Source of the DNA: an uncultured Bacteroidales bacterium
Lineage (GTDB): Bacteria; Bacteroidota; Bacteroidia; Bacteroidales; UBA932
Length of the DNA stretch: 62,411 nucleotides
Reading direction: 5' to 3'
Assembly: GCA_934725015.1 (NCBI GenBank)
Contig: CAKVAS010000017.1
Span: 1-62,411 of the forward strand
Numbering within the stretch: position 1 is the first letter of the stretch; each line of letters begins with the position of its first letter. The notes beneath the pieces are model-generated. The model saw only the letters and a program-made list of their open reading frames with translations. It had not been told where the DNA came from and ran no database searches. The position numbers and the translations under genes were made by a program. Below, piece by piece: positions 8,411 to 17,109 of the stretch.

Positions 8411-8509
8411 AACTGATTCTTTTCGAGCGGAACGAGGTCCCTCTGTCATTCAAGCGGAACGAGGTTCCTCTGTCATTTCGAGCGGAACGAAGTGGAGCCG
8501 AGAAATCTG
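8395..8509. repeat. Intergenic REP-like repeats between rhaB and rhaA
   Basis: Units beginning CTGTCATT start at 8395, 8443 and 8470, with a partial unit at about 8420. The units share CGAGCGGAACGAGGT-like cores. The last copy runs into GAGCCGAGAAATCTG, giving an ATTTC/GAAAT inverted repeat. The family resembles dispersed TGTCAT..CGAGcGAA.. repeats in Bacteroidota intergenic DNA, and a related block lies at 18000-18157. It occupies most of the 136-bp gap inside the operon. Confidence 0.7.
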
Positions 8510-8546
8510 AAAAACGAAAACAAAAACAAATATAAAACTATAAACA

Positions 8547-9800
8547 ATGAAACAGGAACTCATAAGCAAGGCATACGAAATCGCCAGGGAACGCTATGCC
8601 GAATTTGGAATCGACACTGAAAATGTGCTCGCGCAGCTTCAGAACTTCCACCTCAGCATGCACTGCTGGCAGGCCGACGACGTGAAGGGCTTCGAGGTGC
8701 AGGCCGGCGCTCTCTCCGGAGGCATCCAGGCCACCGGCAACTATCCGGGAGCGGCCCGCAACATAGACGAGCTCCGCGCCGACATCCTCAAGGCCAAGAG
8801 CCTCATCCCGGGAACGCACCGCCTCAATCTCCATGAGATTTACGGAGACTTCCGGGGCAAGGTCGTTGATCGTGACGAGGTTACTCCGGAGTACTTCCGG
8901 AGCTGGATTGAGTGGGGAAAGGAGCATAACACCAAACTCGACTTCAACTCCACCTCCTTCTCGCACCCCAAGAGCGGCAACCTTTCGCTCGCCAACCCCG
9001 ACAATGGAATACGCGACTTCTGGATTGAGCATACGAAGCGCTGCCGCGACATCGCCGACGCCATGGGCAAGGCTCAGGGCGACCCGTGCATCATGAACCT
9101 CTGGGTTCACGACGGCTGCAAGGACGTCTCAGTCAACCACTACCTCTACCGCAGCCTCCTCAAGGACTCCCTCGACAGGATTTTCGCCGAGAAGAAGGAC
9201 AACATGAAGGACTGCATCGAGGGCAAGGTCTTCGGCATCGGTCTCGAGAGCTTCACTGTAGGCTCCCATGATTTCTACACCGCCTACGCCGCGCAGAACG
9301 GCAAGATCCCGACCATCGACACCGGCCACTACCACCCGACCGAGAGCCCGGCCGACAAGGTCTCCGCGCTCCTGTGCTTCGTGCCGGAGCTCATGCTCCA
9401 TGTCAGCCGCCCTATCCGCTGGGACTCCGACCATGTCACCATCATGGACGACGGCACCGTGGAACTCTTCTCCGAGATTGTCCGCGCCGGCGCCCTTGAC
9501 CGCGTCCACTACGGGCTCGACTACTTCGACGGCGCGATGAACCGTGTCGGGGCTTATGTCATAGGCTCCCGCGCGGCACAGAAGTCAATGCTCCGCGCCC
9601 TTCTCGAACCTAAGGAGCTGATTTCCAAATACGAACTTGAAGACCGTCATTTCGAGGTCCTCGCCCTTGAGGAGGAATGCAAGTCCCTTCCATGGAACGC
9701 AGTATATGACGAGTTCTGCCTCCGCAACGACGTCCCTGCCGGCAGCGACTTCATCGCCGAGGTTCAGAAATACGAGGCTGAGGTTACATCTAAACGATAA
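8547..9800 (+). CDS. rhaA: L-rhamnose isomerase
   Basis: A 417-residue protein, close to the 419 of E. coli RhaA, converting L-rhamnose to L-rhamnulose as the first step of the pathway. The N-terminus has the family HLSMHCWQADDVKGFE segment, and metal-binding Glu, Asp and His residues sit in conserved blocks such as LGLESFTVGSHDFY-like and DTGHYHPTE. It is the second gene of the operon, 136 bp after rhaB with repeats between them. Confidence 0.95.
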   Translation: MKQELISKAYEIARERYAEFGIDTENVLAQLQNFHLSMHCWQADDVKGFEVQAGALSGGIQATGNYPGAARNIDELRADILKAKSLIPGTHRLNLHEIYGDFRGKVVDRDEVTPEYFRSWIEWGKEHNTKLDFNSTSFSHPKSGNLSLANPDNGIRDFWIEHTKRCRDIADAMGKAQGDPCIMNLWVHDGCKDVSVNHYLYRSLLKDSLDRIFAEKKDNMKDCIEGKVFGIGLESFTVGSHDFYTAYAAQNGKIPTIDTGHYHPTESPADKVSALLCFVPELMLHVSRPIRWDSDHVTIMDDGTVELFSEIVRAGALDRVHYGLDYFDGAMNRVGAYVIGSRAAQKSMLRALLEPKELISKYELEDRHFEVLALEEECKSLPWNAVYDEFCLRNDVPAGSDFIAEVQKYEAEVTSKR

Positions 9801-9866
9801 CCTGGACAGAAGCAAAAGGCGAAAGAGAGGATGACTGGAAGCCACGACGCGATTTTTTTTCATGAG

Positions 9867-9886
9867 CGGAGGGCTCCCGCCCTCCG
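9867..9886 (+). other. 8-bp GC-rich hairpin in the rhaA-rhaT gap
   Basis: CGGAGGGC (9867-9874) and GCCCTCCG (9879-9886) form a perfect stem with a TCCC loop, 38 bp before rhaT. A T8 run lies upstream, not downstream, so it is not a forward intrinsic terminator. It could stabilise the upstream mRNA or attenuate rhaT; in the reverse direction the run would act as a terminator tail. Confidence 0.45.
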
Positions 9887-9923
9887 ACCTGAAGCCGTAA
9901 ACCTCTGATAAAATAGTGTAAAT

Positions 9924-10937
9924 ATGAACATAGTAATAGGACTGATAATAATAGCGTTCGGAAGCTTCTGCCAGTCAAGCTCATACGTGCCGATAAAGAA
10001 GGTGCGGCAGTGGAGCTGGGAGAGCTTCTGGCTCGTGCAGGGCGTGTTCGCGTGGATAGTTTTCCCGCTGCTCGGTGCCTTCCTCGCCGTTCCTCAGGGC
10101 AGTTCCCTCTCCGAAATTCTCGGATCGGATCCCTCGGCGGCTCTCCGGGCAATGAGCTTCGGCGCTCTCTGGGGCGTGGGCGGACTCACCTTCGGCCTGA
10201 GCATGCGCTATCTTGGCGTGGCTCTCGGCCAGTCGCTCTCGCTCGGTCTGTGTGCCGCCGTGGGAACCCTGCTTCCGGCGCTCTTCTCGCATGAGGACCT
10301 CTTCCACGGCAGCGGGCTCATCCTGCTGCTCGGAGTGTGCCTGACCATAGCCGGCATCGCTGTCATAGGCTATGCAGGAGCCCTGCGCTCCCGTCAGATG
10401 AGCGAGGAGGACCGCAGGAAGGCCATCAAGGACTTCGCCCTCACCAAGGGGCTTCTCATCGCCGTGCTCGCCGGAGTGATGTCGGCCTGCTTCAGCCTCG
10501 GACTCGAAGCCGGAAGACCGCTGCAGGTCAGCGGAATGAAGCCGCTCTTCGCCACGCTACCGGCCACTCTGATGGTCACCCTCGGCGGATTCGTCACGAA
10601 TGCGACATATTGCCTCTGGAAGAACTTCCGCAACCGCACGTTCACTGACTACGCCGACACGAAGGTGCTCGGGAACAATCTCCTCTTCTGCGCCCTCGCC
10701 GGCCTGCTCTGGTACAGCCAGTTCTTCGGCCTCGGCGTCGGAAAGTCGTTCTTCGAGGAAGGCTCCGTTGTGATGAAGTTCTCCTGGTGCATACTCATGG
10801 CGCTCAACGTCATATTCTCGAATGTCTGGGGCATAGTCCTCAAGGAATGGAAGGGTTCCGGCAAAAAGACGGCCTCCGTGCTCGTCTGCGGTCTCCTGCT
10901 CCTTGTCTTCTCCCTAATATTCCCTAATTTGTTTTAA
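9924..10937 (+). CDS. rhaT: L-rhamnose/H+ symporter
   Basis: A 337-residue inner-membrane protein with about ten hydrophobic segments, matching RhaT of the drug/metabolite transporter superfamily in length and in its N-terminus (FGSFCQSSSYVPIKKVRQW). It imports rhamnose released in the periplasm. It lies 123 bp after rhaA and 2 bp before rhaD, in the same order as the kinase-isomerase-permease-aldolase operon of Bacteroides thetaiotaomicron. Confidence 0.93.
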   Translation: MNIVIGLIIIAFGSFCQSSSYVPIKKVRQWSWESFWLVQGVFAWIVFPLLGAFLAVPQGSSLSEILGSDPSAALRAMSFGALWGVGGLTFGLSMRYLGVALGQSLSLGLCAAVGTLLPALFSHEDLFHGSGLILLLGVCLTIAGIAVIGYAGALRSRQMSEEDRRKAIKDFALTKGLLIAVLAGVMSACFSLGLEAGRPLQVSGMKPLFATLPATLMVTLGGFVTNATYCLWKNFRNRTFTDYADTKVLGNNLLFCALAGLLWYSQFFGLGVGKSFFEEGSVVMKFSWCILMALNVIFSNVWGIVLKEWKGSGKKTASVLVCGLLLLVFSLIFPNLF

Positions 10938-10939
10938 AA

Positions 10940-11746
10940 ATGAAAAACTCCGTACTTGAAAACCGCCCCGAACTGAGGCGTGAAATTGAAAAGGTCGCCG
11001 AGGTCGCGGGCTATCTCTGGGAAAAGGGATGGGCCGAGAGAAACGGCGGAAACATAGTAGTGAACGTCACCGAATATGTCGATGAGCAGATGCGGGCTCT
11101 GCCGGCCATAGCCCCCAAGGTGCCGATGGTCCAGAGGCTTCCGAACCTCAAGGGCTGCTGGTTCTTCTGCAAGGGCACCAACCGCAGGATGCGCGACCTT
11201 GCCCGCTTCCCGATGGAGAACGGCTCCATAATCCGCATCTGCGACGACTGCGAAAGCTACGAGATTGTAGCCGACAACCCCGTGAAGCCGACCTCCGAGC
11301 TGGCCTCCCACCTTGCCATGCACTCGCTCATGATTGAGCGCGGAAACGGCTACAAGGCCTCCCTGCACACCCATCCGATAGAGCTCGTCGCCATGACCCA
11401 TCACCGCCCGTTCCTCGCGAAGGACGTGCTCACAAAGCTCCTGTGGTCCATGATTCCGGAGACCCGCGCCTTCTGTCCGAAAGGTCTGGGCATCATCCCC
11501 TACGAGATGCCGTCTTCCGCCGCCCTTGCCGACGCAACGGTCGCGCAGCTTGACGAGTACGACGTCGTGATGTGGGAAAAGCACGGCGTCTGCGCCGTCG
11601 GTCCCGAAATCGGCGAGGCCTTCGATCAGGTGGATGTCCTGAACAAGGCCGCCCTCATCTACGAGGCCTCCCGCAACATGGGCTTCGAGCCGGAAGGCAT
11701 GACCGACGCCCAGATGGACGAACTCAAGGCCGCATTCAATCTGTAG
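10940..11746 (+). CDS. rhaD: Rhamnulose-1-phosphate aldolase
   Basis: A 268-residue class II (zinc) aldolase splitting L-rhamnulose 1-phosphate to dihydroxyacetone phosphate and L-lactaldehyde. The LHTHP motif near residue 146 supplies zinc ligands, and a GNIVVNVTEY-like phosphate-binding stretch follows the N-terminal helix. It starts 2 bp after rhaT. No lactaldehyde reductase gene (rhaO/fucO) follows, although the B. thetaiotaomicron operon has one, so lactaldehyde must be handled by an enzyme encoded elsewhere. Confidence 0.93.
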   Translation: MKNSVLENRPELRREIEKVAEVAGYLWEKGWAERNGGNIVVNVTEYVDEQMRALPAIAPKVPMVQRLPNLKGCWFFCKGTNRRMRDLARFPMENGSIIRICDDCESYEIVADNPVKPTSELASHLAMHSLMIERGNGYKASLHTHPIELVAMTHHRPFLAKDVLTKLLWSMIPETRAFCPKGLGIIPYEMPSSAALADATVAQLDEYDVVMWEKHGVCAVGPEIGEAFDQVDVLNKAALIYEASRNMGFEPEGMTDAQMDELKAAFNL

Positions 11747-11770
11747 CCGCTGCGGCGGCGCGGATTTTTT
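11746..11770 (+). terminator. Probable terminator of the rha operon
   Basis: GCCGC (11746-11750), loop TGCG and GCGGC (11755-11759) form a short GC hairpin, followed by a T6 run (11765-11770). It starts inside the rhaD stop codon and abuts the promoter of the next gene. The 5-bp stem is short, so readthrough is possible. Confidence 0.5.
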
Positions 11771-11782
11771 GCGGAAAATTTC

Positions 11783-11790
11783 TATATTTG
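11783..11790 (+). promoter_or_regulatory. -7 box upstream of the nuclease-like gene
   Basis: TATATTTG matches TAnnTTTG 38 bp before the chosen ATG at 11828. No TTTG lies at 19-21 bp upstream, so only the -7 element is supported. Confidence 0.45.
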
Positions 11791-11827
11791 CAAATTGTAT
11801 GTATTAACGCGAAACATTCAATTGCAG

Positions 11828-13528
11828 ATGAAGATAACGAAGAACCTTGCTTCCGGAACATTGTTTCTGATAGTCGCCTCGGCGCCGCTTGCCGGACTCC
11901 CGTCCTGCGAGCCTCAGGTGCAGCCCGGCACTGACATCGAGACCCCGGACCCGGGGCCGACTCCGCCTGGTCCGGGACCCCAGCCTCCCGGACCTTCGCC
12001 CGTGCCGGAGGAGATCGTCATATACTACGACAACCTCGACAAGGAGAAATCCGCTTCCAACAGCAACTATTTCAATACATGGACTGCCTGCCGCGACATG
12101 GAGGGCACGGGAATATCCGATGTGACATACGACGGCTTCTATACCTCCGTCCGAAGCGATTTCGAGTCAAGGAACTATCCCGGGGCATCAGGCATGAACG
12201 GGGTCTATTACAGTAAGGACGGCGGCCAGGCCTATGTTCGGGTGAAGAACATCAAGTTGCCGTCCGATGTCCGGACATACAAACTCAGTGTCGGCTTTCA
12301 CAATCCGGATGTGGGCAACACGGTCATTTCCGGGCAGACGTTCAGCATCGGCATAGCGGACGAGGAATCCGTGTCCGCGGACTATAGGGAACTGCCGTTC
12401 GAGGTGACGCGGTACGCGAAATGGAGCTATGCGACCGCCGTGTTCGAGATTACTTCCGCCGAGACGAAGCACATATCAATTCAGATAAAGAGCCTTGTCG
12501 CGCAGGGACGTTCCGATGACCTCAGGCTCGTGGCCACGACGGAGACTCCTGCGCACGGCTTCGGCTTCATCCACCGCGAAGACCCGGTTCCTGAAGCGAA
12601 GGACTACATCGAGCGCCCGCAGACAGTCAAGGCAAATGACGACTATAAATATGTCGACCATCGCGGGACAACCTACAAGACAAAACAGAAGGTCCGCAAC
12701 TACGAGGCCTGCTACGACATCCGCCGCCACAATCCGATGTGGGTGGCATTCCCTTGTCACGAAATATATTGGGAGGGCGGCTACACTCGTCCTGTAAAAG
12801 ACCCGTGGAGACCGGATCCGGCTTTTAATGAAAGCGAGCAGTCCATAATCTATGCGGAGGATTGGAATGACTGGCCGTGGGACTCAAACGAGGGAAATCC
12901 GACTGACAAGTATTGTTATTGGGCTCCGATGCCGACAGGAAAAACGGTTATAAAAGGGCATCTCATGCGTTCCGCCGAGAGGGGCTGTGGAAATAAAACG
13001 AATCCTATTGACCTGAATGTGCAGACTTTCTATCCTACCAACATCGCTCCCGAATCGTATCTGAACCGGACAAGTTCAGAGTCGCATTGGGACATGGTGG
13101 AGAACATACTTCCAAATGAGTGGCGGTGCAGTGACACGCTCTATGTCGTGGTCGGCTGTTTCTATGGTGACGAGTCCTGGTCTTTGAAAGACGCTTGTGA
13201 CTGGGGTGCGACTTCTGATAAATCGAAGAACTGCATAATGCCTACGGCGCGTTATAAGCTGGTAATGAGGACAAAGACTGGCTCGACAGGGAAGCCTATA
13301 TGGCAATGCTCAGCCGACGATGTCATGGCTATAGGATTCTGGTTCCCGCAGAATTTCACCGGCGAAAAATTGACCACCCTCCCGCCGCTCAAGGACTACA
13401 TCTTCTCCGTCTCCGACATCGAGGAGAAAATCGGCGGCGAGTTCAGCTTCTTCCCTCTGGCCCCTGCCGGAGTCAAGGACAGTTACCGCATCAGCGACTG
13501 GCCGGGACTTGCGGACATTGCACGGTAA
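11828..13528 (+). CDS. Lipoprotein with DNA/RNA non-specific endonuclease-like domain
   Basis: The chosen ATG gives a lipoprotein leader (MKITKNLASGTLFL..., lipobox LPSC) and 566 residues; the upstream ATG at 11795 would precede the leader. A Pro-Gly-rich linker follows. The middle is beta-rich and unknown. The region from about residue 300 resembles the NucA/endonuclease-G fold: WVAFPCHEIYW, then KGHLMRSAERG where the family has DRGHL.P.ADR, then TFYPTNIAPE...LN...W and LYVVVGCFY. The GH and the NIAPE/LN positions are kept, but the Asp-Arg before GH is changed to Ile-Lys. It is probably exported to the outer membrane. Nuclease activity is inferred and may be reduced. Confidence 0.7.
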   Translation: MKITKNLASGTLFLIVASAPLAGLPSCEPQVQPGTDIETPDPGPTPPGPGPQPPGPSPVPEEIVIYYDNLDKEKSASNSNYFNTWTACRDMEGTGISDVTYDGFYTSVRSDFESRNYPGASGMNGVYYSKDGGQAYVRVKNIKLPSDVRTYKLSVGFHNPDVGNTVISGQTFSIGIADEESVSADYRELPFEVTRYAKWSYATAVFEITSAETKHISIQIKSLVAQGRSDDLRLVATTETPAHGFGFIHREDPVPEAKDYIERPQTVKANDDYKYVDHRGTTYKTKQKVRNYEACYDIRRHNPMWVAFPCHEIYWEGGYTRPVKDPWRPDPAFNESEQSIIYAEDWNDWPWDSNEGNPTDKYCYWAPMPTGKTVIKGHLMRSAERGCGNKTNPIDLNVQTFYPTNIAPESYLNRTSSESHWDMVENILPNEWRCSDTLYVVVGCFYGDESWSLKDACDWGATSDKSKNCIMPTARYKLVMRTKTGSTGKPIWQCSADDVMAIGFWFPQNFTGEKLTTLPPLKDYIFSVSDIEEKIGGEFSFFPLAPAGVKDSYRISDWPGLADIAR

Positions 13529-13536
13529 ATTTTTTG

Positions 13537-13544
13537 TATCTTTG
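13537..13544 (+). promoter_or_regulatory. -7 box upstream of nfeD-like gene
   Basis: TATCTTTG matches the Bacteroidota -7 consensus 33 bp before the NfeD-like start. The nearest TTG triplets are at 16 and 25 bp spacing, so no good -33 box is present. Confidence 0.5.
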
Positions 13545-13577
13545 ACGGATTTTTGAATGTAATAAAGTTTTGAAGCT

Positions 13578-14057
13578 ATGGATCTTTGGCTTATCTGGAT
13601 GTTGGCGGCCCTGCTGCTCTTTCTTGTGGAAATCTTCACCCCGGGCTTTGCCGCGGCCTGTCTTTCAATAGGTTGCCTTTTCAGCTGCGTTCTGGCGGCT
13701 ATCGCTCCCGACACTCTCAACTGGCAGATCGGACTCTTTGTCCTCGGCTCGCTGCTCTCCTTCATCTTCGTCCGTCCCTTTGCACTGAAGGTGCTTTCCA
13801 GACGCGCCGAGCGCAAGGGCGGCTACAAGTCCAACATGGAGAGCCTGATAGGGCGCGAGGCCATGGTAATCGAGACCATCCCGGCGGAGGACGTGGGACG
13901 CGTGAAGATTGACGGCGACGAATGGCAGGCGGTGCTTGCCCGCGAGGACGACAATGAGCCGAGGGAGGATGTGCCGGTAGGGGCGAAGGTCATAATCGTC
14001 TCCTACGACAGCATAATCCTGACCGTCCGGACGAAGAAGGCGGAGGACGCGAAATAG
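13578..14057 (+). CDS. NfeD-like membrane protein
   Basis: A 159-residue protein of the short NfeD type: two or three hydrophobic segments in the first 75 residues, including LLLFLVEIFTPGFAAAC, then a C-terminal OB-fold-like domain (SLIGREAMVIETI ... GRVKIDGDEWQA). Short NfeD proteins are encoded with SPFH/stomatin-like partners, as here with the next gene 81 bp downstream. The pair is thought to organise membrane microdomains; the specific role here is unknown. Confidence 0.88.
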   Translation: MDLWLIWMLAALLLFLVEIFTPGFAAACLSIGCLFSCVLAAIAPDTLNWQIGLFVLGSLLSFIFVRPFALKVLSRRAERKGGYKSNMESLIGREAMVIETIPAEDVGRVKIDGDEWQAVLAREDDNEPREDVPVGAKVIIVSYDSIILTVRTKKAEDAK

Positions 14058-14138
14058 GGTATATCCTCGCGGAGATTTCGTATGACTTCGATGATATATG
14101 CACGAAACATCAATACACATAATTAAAATTTACGAAAT

Positions 14139-15125
14139 ATGTTGTCAGCAGGAACTATCGTTCTCATTGTAATCGCGGCAATCGTCGTGATTTACATCCT
14201 TCGGGGTATAAAGATTATCCCGCAGTCGGAAACCCGTGTCGTCGAGAGGCTCGGAAAGTTTGACAGGGTGCTAAGCCCCGGAATCCAGATTATCTGGCCA
14301 ATCATCGACAAGGCCAAGGTTGTCACCTCGCGCAAGGTCGTGACTTCGGCGTTCGGGGGCGAGCCTATCGTGAAGATGACGAACTCTTCGGTGATTGACC
14401 TCCGCGAGCAGGTCTATGACTTCCCGAAGCAGACGGTGATTACGAAGGATAACGTCAGCACGCAGATTAACGCGCTTCTCTATTTCCAGATTGTGGATGC
14501 GAAGAAGTCCGTCTATGAGATAGACAACCTTCCGAATGCAATCGAAAAGCTCACTCAGACGACCCTGCGTAACGTCATCGGAGAACTTGAACTCGACGAG
14601 ACGCTCACGTCCCGTGACACCATCAACTCGAAGCTCCGCGCCGTGCTTGACGACGCCACGAACAAGTGGGGCGTGAAGGTGAACCGCGTCGAGCTTCAGG
14701 ACATCACACCTCCGGACAGCGTGCGCGAGTCCATGGAGATGCAGATGCAGGCCGAGCGTATGAGGCGTGCCGAGATTCTCCGCGCCGAGGGCGAGAAGAA
14801 GTCCGCAATCCTCAAGTCAGAGGGTGACAAGGCTTCCGAAATCAACAATGCCGAGGCCGAAAAGACCGCTCAGATTCTTCGTGCCGAGGGTGAGGCTCAG
14901 GCCAAGGTGCTTCAGGCGGAGGCCGAGGCGAATGCAATCAGGCTCGTCGCCGAGGCGGTCGCTTCCGCAAAGACCGACCCTGCCGCCTATATGCTGGCGG
15001 TGAAGTACATCGACACTCTCAAGGAGATGGTCAGCGGAAAGGACAACAAGACTGTCTATCTGCCTTATGAGGCTTCAAATATGCTTTCCTCTTTAGGCAG
15101 CATCAAGGACATCTTTAATAAATAA
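14139..15125 (+). CDS. SPFH/band 7 (stomatin-like, QmcA-type) protein
   Basis: A 328-residue protein with an N-terminal membrane anchor (about 5-20), an SPFH domain (about 25-200) and an Ala/Glu-rich coiled coil (about 200-275) built on repeats such as RAEGEKKSAIL and EAEANAIRLVAEA. The family oligomerises at the membrane and often works with NfeD proteins, which matches the gene just upstream. Its last 11 bp overlap the end of the convergent truA gene. Confidence 0.92.
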   Translation: MLSAGTIVLIVIAAIVVIYILRGIKIIPQSETRVVERLGKFDRVLSPGIQIIWPIIDKAKVVTSRKVVTSAFGGEPIVKMTNSSVIDLREQVYDFPKQTVITKDNVSTQINALLYFQIVDAKKSVYEIDNLPNAIEKLTQTTLRNVIGELELDETLTSRDTINSKLRAVLDDATNKWGVKVNRVELQDITPPDSVRESMEMQMQAERMRRAEILRAEGEKKSAILKSEGDKASEINNAEAEKTAQILRAEGEAQAKVLQAEAEANAIRLVAEAVASAKTDPAAYMLAVKYIDTLKEMVSGKDNKTVYLPYEASNMLSSLGSIKDIFNK

Positions 15126-15912
15126 TTTTACTGAGAAACAGAGCGGTGCCGGGGACAGACTCTCCGGCATCGCTTCGCTTTCCGGAGGCGATCAGGGCGG
15201 CGACGGAATCGGCGCTGCGTCGGCCGCGTCCCACATCCACGAGCGTGCCAACAATGGCTCGGACCATGTTGCGGAGGAAGCGGTTCGCCTCAATCGTGAA
15301 CACGAGGTAGTTCCCGTCGTCGGGGAAGCCGAGCTGCGCGACGTGAGCGGGGGTGTAGCGCGACCATTCCGCCCGGAGCACCGTGCAGACGCTCGTCACG
15401 TTGCCTCCTCCGACCTTCTCGAAGCAGCTGAAGTCATGCTCTCCGCGAAGCTGCCTCGCGGCCTCGTTCATCCTGTCGATGTCGAGCGGCCATGGGCATC
15501 TCCACGAGAAGGCTTCGGCGAACGGGTCCTTCGCACTGTGCAGGAAATAGCGGTATTGCCGCGACTTCGCGGAAAATCTTGAATTGAAGGGATATTCGCC
15601 GCTTCCGGAGAACGCTCCCGCACCCTCCTCGGCGATGTCGTGGACGACGATTTCCCTCCTCACGATGGCATTTATTTTGTATAAGAAGTCTTGCTTTGTC
15701 AGATGGAGCGGTTCCGGGGTTTCAAAGTCGCAGACATAGTTCACGGCGTTCACTCCGGTATCGGTTCTTCCTGCGCCGGTTGTCTGTACCGCTGTCCCGA
15801 AGAGTATTCCGATCGCCCTGTCAAGTTCGCCCTGAACCGTCACCGCGTTGTTCTGGACCTGCCAGCCGCTGAGCCCCGCTCCCCTGTAAGATAAAGTAAG
15901 TATATAGTGCAT
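15115..15912 (-). CDS. truA: tRNA pseudouridine(38-40) synthase
   Basis: A 265-residue protein from the ATG at 15912, converting uridines 38-40 of the tRNA anticodon arm to pseudouridine. The catalytic Asp is D51 in GAGRTDTGVNA, the signature of TruA. The conserved NRFLRNMVR block is near residue 210. An ATG six codons upstream is possible, but the family begins at HYILTLSYRG. The gene converges on the SPFH gene and a -7 box lies just upstream. Confidence 0.95.
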   Translation of the reverse strand: MHYILTLSYRGAGLSGWQVQNNAVTVQGELDRAIGILFGTAVQTTGAGRTDTGVNAVNYVCDFETPEPLHLTKQDFLYKINAIVRREIVVHDIAEEGAGAFSGSGEYPFNSRFSAKSRQYRYFLHSAKDPFAEAFSWRCPWPLDIDRMNEAARQLRGEHDFSCFEKVGGGNVTSVCTVLRAEWSRYTPAHVAQLGFPDDGNYLVFTIEANRFLRNMVRAIVGTLVDVGRGRRSADSVAALIASGKRSDAGESVPGTALFLSKIIY

Positions 15913-15927
15913 ATTTGTAAATTTATA

Positions 15928-15935
15928 CAAAGGTA
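15928..15935 (-). promoter_or_regulatory. -7 box for truA
   Basis: On the minus strand TACCTTTG matches TAnnTTTG and lies 15 bp before the truA start. No TTTG is seen at the expected -33 spacing. Confidence 0.45.
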
Positions 15936-15950
15936 AGTTAAAATATTTTT

Positions 15951-15980
15951 AATCAGATTTTGAGGATGGATTCGTTTTTG
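15951..15980 (+). repeat. 30-bp dispersed leader repeat, copy 1
   Basis: A 30-bp sequence starting AATCAGATTTTGAGGATGG and ending TTTTTG, upstream of moxR. It recurs at 17078-17108 with one single-base indel and a few substitutions. Both copies lie just ahead of genes of the moxR/bat locus. Confidence 0.6.
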
Positions 15981-16051
15981 AAGAGGGAGCATACCGGGCG
16001 TATGTGGCCGATTAAAAAACAAATATAGACCAAAAAGATATTAAAAACTTA

Positions 16052-17050
16052 ATGTATATGGATAGTGTTAATATTAAGGAGCTTAACGACCGCATTCAGA
16101 GGGAGAGTTCATTCGTGGATATTCTCTCGATGGAGATGAACAAGGTCATCGTCGGTCAGAAACAGCTCGTCGAGAACCTTCTCATCGGTCTGCTTGCCAA
16201 CGGCCACATACTTCTCGAAGGTGTGCCCGGGCTTGCCAAGACTCTGGCAATCAACACTCTCGCGTCGGCCGTCGATGCGAAGTTCAGCAGAATCCAGTTC
16301 ACTCCGGACCTGCTCCCGGCGGATGTCATCGGAACGATGATATATTCCCAGAAATCCGAGCAGTTCCAGATTCGCAAGGGTCCTGTTTTCGCGAATTTCG
16401 TTCTCGCGGATGAAATCAACCGTTCGCCGGCAAAGGTGCAGTCGGCGCTTCTCGAAGCCATGCAGGAACGCCAGGTGACCATCGGCGACGAGACCTTCAA
16501 GCTGCCGGAGCCGTTCCTCGTGATGGCGACCCAGAACCCTATCGAGCAGGAGGGAACCTATCCGCTTCCTGAGGCCCAGCTCGACCGTTTCATGCTCAAG
16601 GTCGTCGTGACCTATCCGAAGAAGGAAGAGGAGAAGCTTATCCTCCGCATGAACAACAGCGGCGAGTTCCCGAAGGCCAATGCAGTGCTCAAGCCGGAGG
16701 ACATCATCCGTGCACGCGAGGTCGTCAGGGAAGTCTATATGGACGAAAAGATTGAGAGATATATCGTTGACATCGTGTACGCCACGAGGACTCCGGGTGA
16801 ATACGGACTCGAAAAGATTGCCGGGCTCATCTCCTACGGGGCTTCTCCGCGCGCCAGCATATCCCTCGCCGCCGCCGCAAAGGCATATGCGTTCATAAAG
16901 AGGAGGGGATATGTGATTCCGGAGGACGTGCGTGCCGTGTGCCATGAGGTGCTTCGCCACAGAATAGGGCTCACCTACGAGGCAGAGGCCGAGAATGTCT
17001 CCACCGACGACCTCATCGACCAGATTGTCAATGTAGTGGAAGTTCCATAG
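16052..17050 (+). CDS. MoxR-family AAA+ ATPase
   Basis: A 332-residue cytoplasmic AAA+ ATPase. Walker A is GVPGLAKTL near residue 57, Walker B VLADEINRSP near residue 118, and the sensor region ATQNPIEQEGTYPLPEAQ follows. MoxR ATPases act as chaperones for von Willebrand factor A (VWA) domain partners; here the genes that follow encode DUF58, BatA and BatB with such domains. This matches the bat (aerotolerance) operon of Bacteroides fragilis. A second in-frame ATG two codons in is possible. Confidence 0.93.
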   Translation: MYMDSVNIKELNDRIQRESSFVDILSMEMNKVIVGQKQLVENLLIGLLANGHILLEGVPGLAKTLAINTLASAVDAKFSRIQFTPDLLPADVIGTMIYSQKSEQFQIRKGPVFANFVLADEINRSPAKVQSALLEAMQERQVTIGDETFKLPEPFLVMATQNPIEQEGTYPLPEAQLDRFMLKVVVTYPKKEEEKLILRMNNSGEFPKANAVLKPEDIIRAREVVREVYMDEKIERYIVDIVYATRTPGEYGLEKIAGLISYGASPRASISLAAAAKAYAFIKRRGYVIPEDVRAVCHEVLRHRIGLTYEAEAENVSTDDLIDQIVNVVEVP

Positions 17051-17077
17051 TCCTTTGTTGGCCGACAGGATAATTTA

Positions 17078-17108
17078 AATCAGATTTTTGAGGATAGATT
17101 CATTTTTG
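17078..17108 (+). repeat. Dispersed leader repeat, copy 2
   Basis: A 31-bp near copy of 15951-15980, starting AATCAGATTTTTGAGGATAG. It ends 1 bp before the start codon of the DUF58 gene, so it forms the immediate translation-initiation region of that gene. Confidence 0.6.
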
Positions 17109-17109
17109 T

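Noticed and set aside
9853..9886. Forward intrinsic terminator between rhaA and rhaT
   Set aside because: The T8 run precedes the hairpin instead of following it, so it does not have forward terminator geometry.
11795..11827. Upstream start for the nuclease-like lipoprotein
   Set aside because: The 11 extra residues precede a complete lipoprotein leader, which must be N-terminal.
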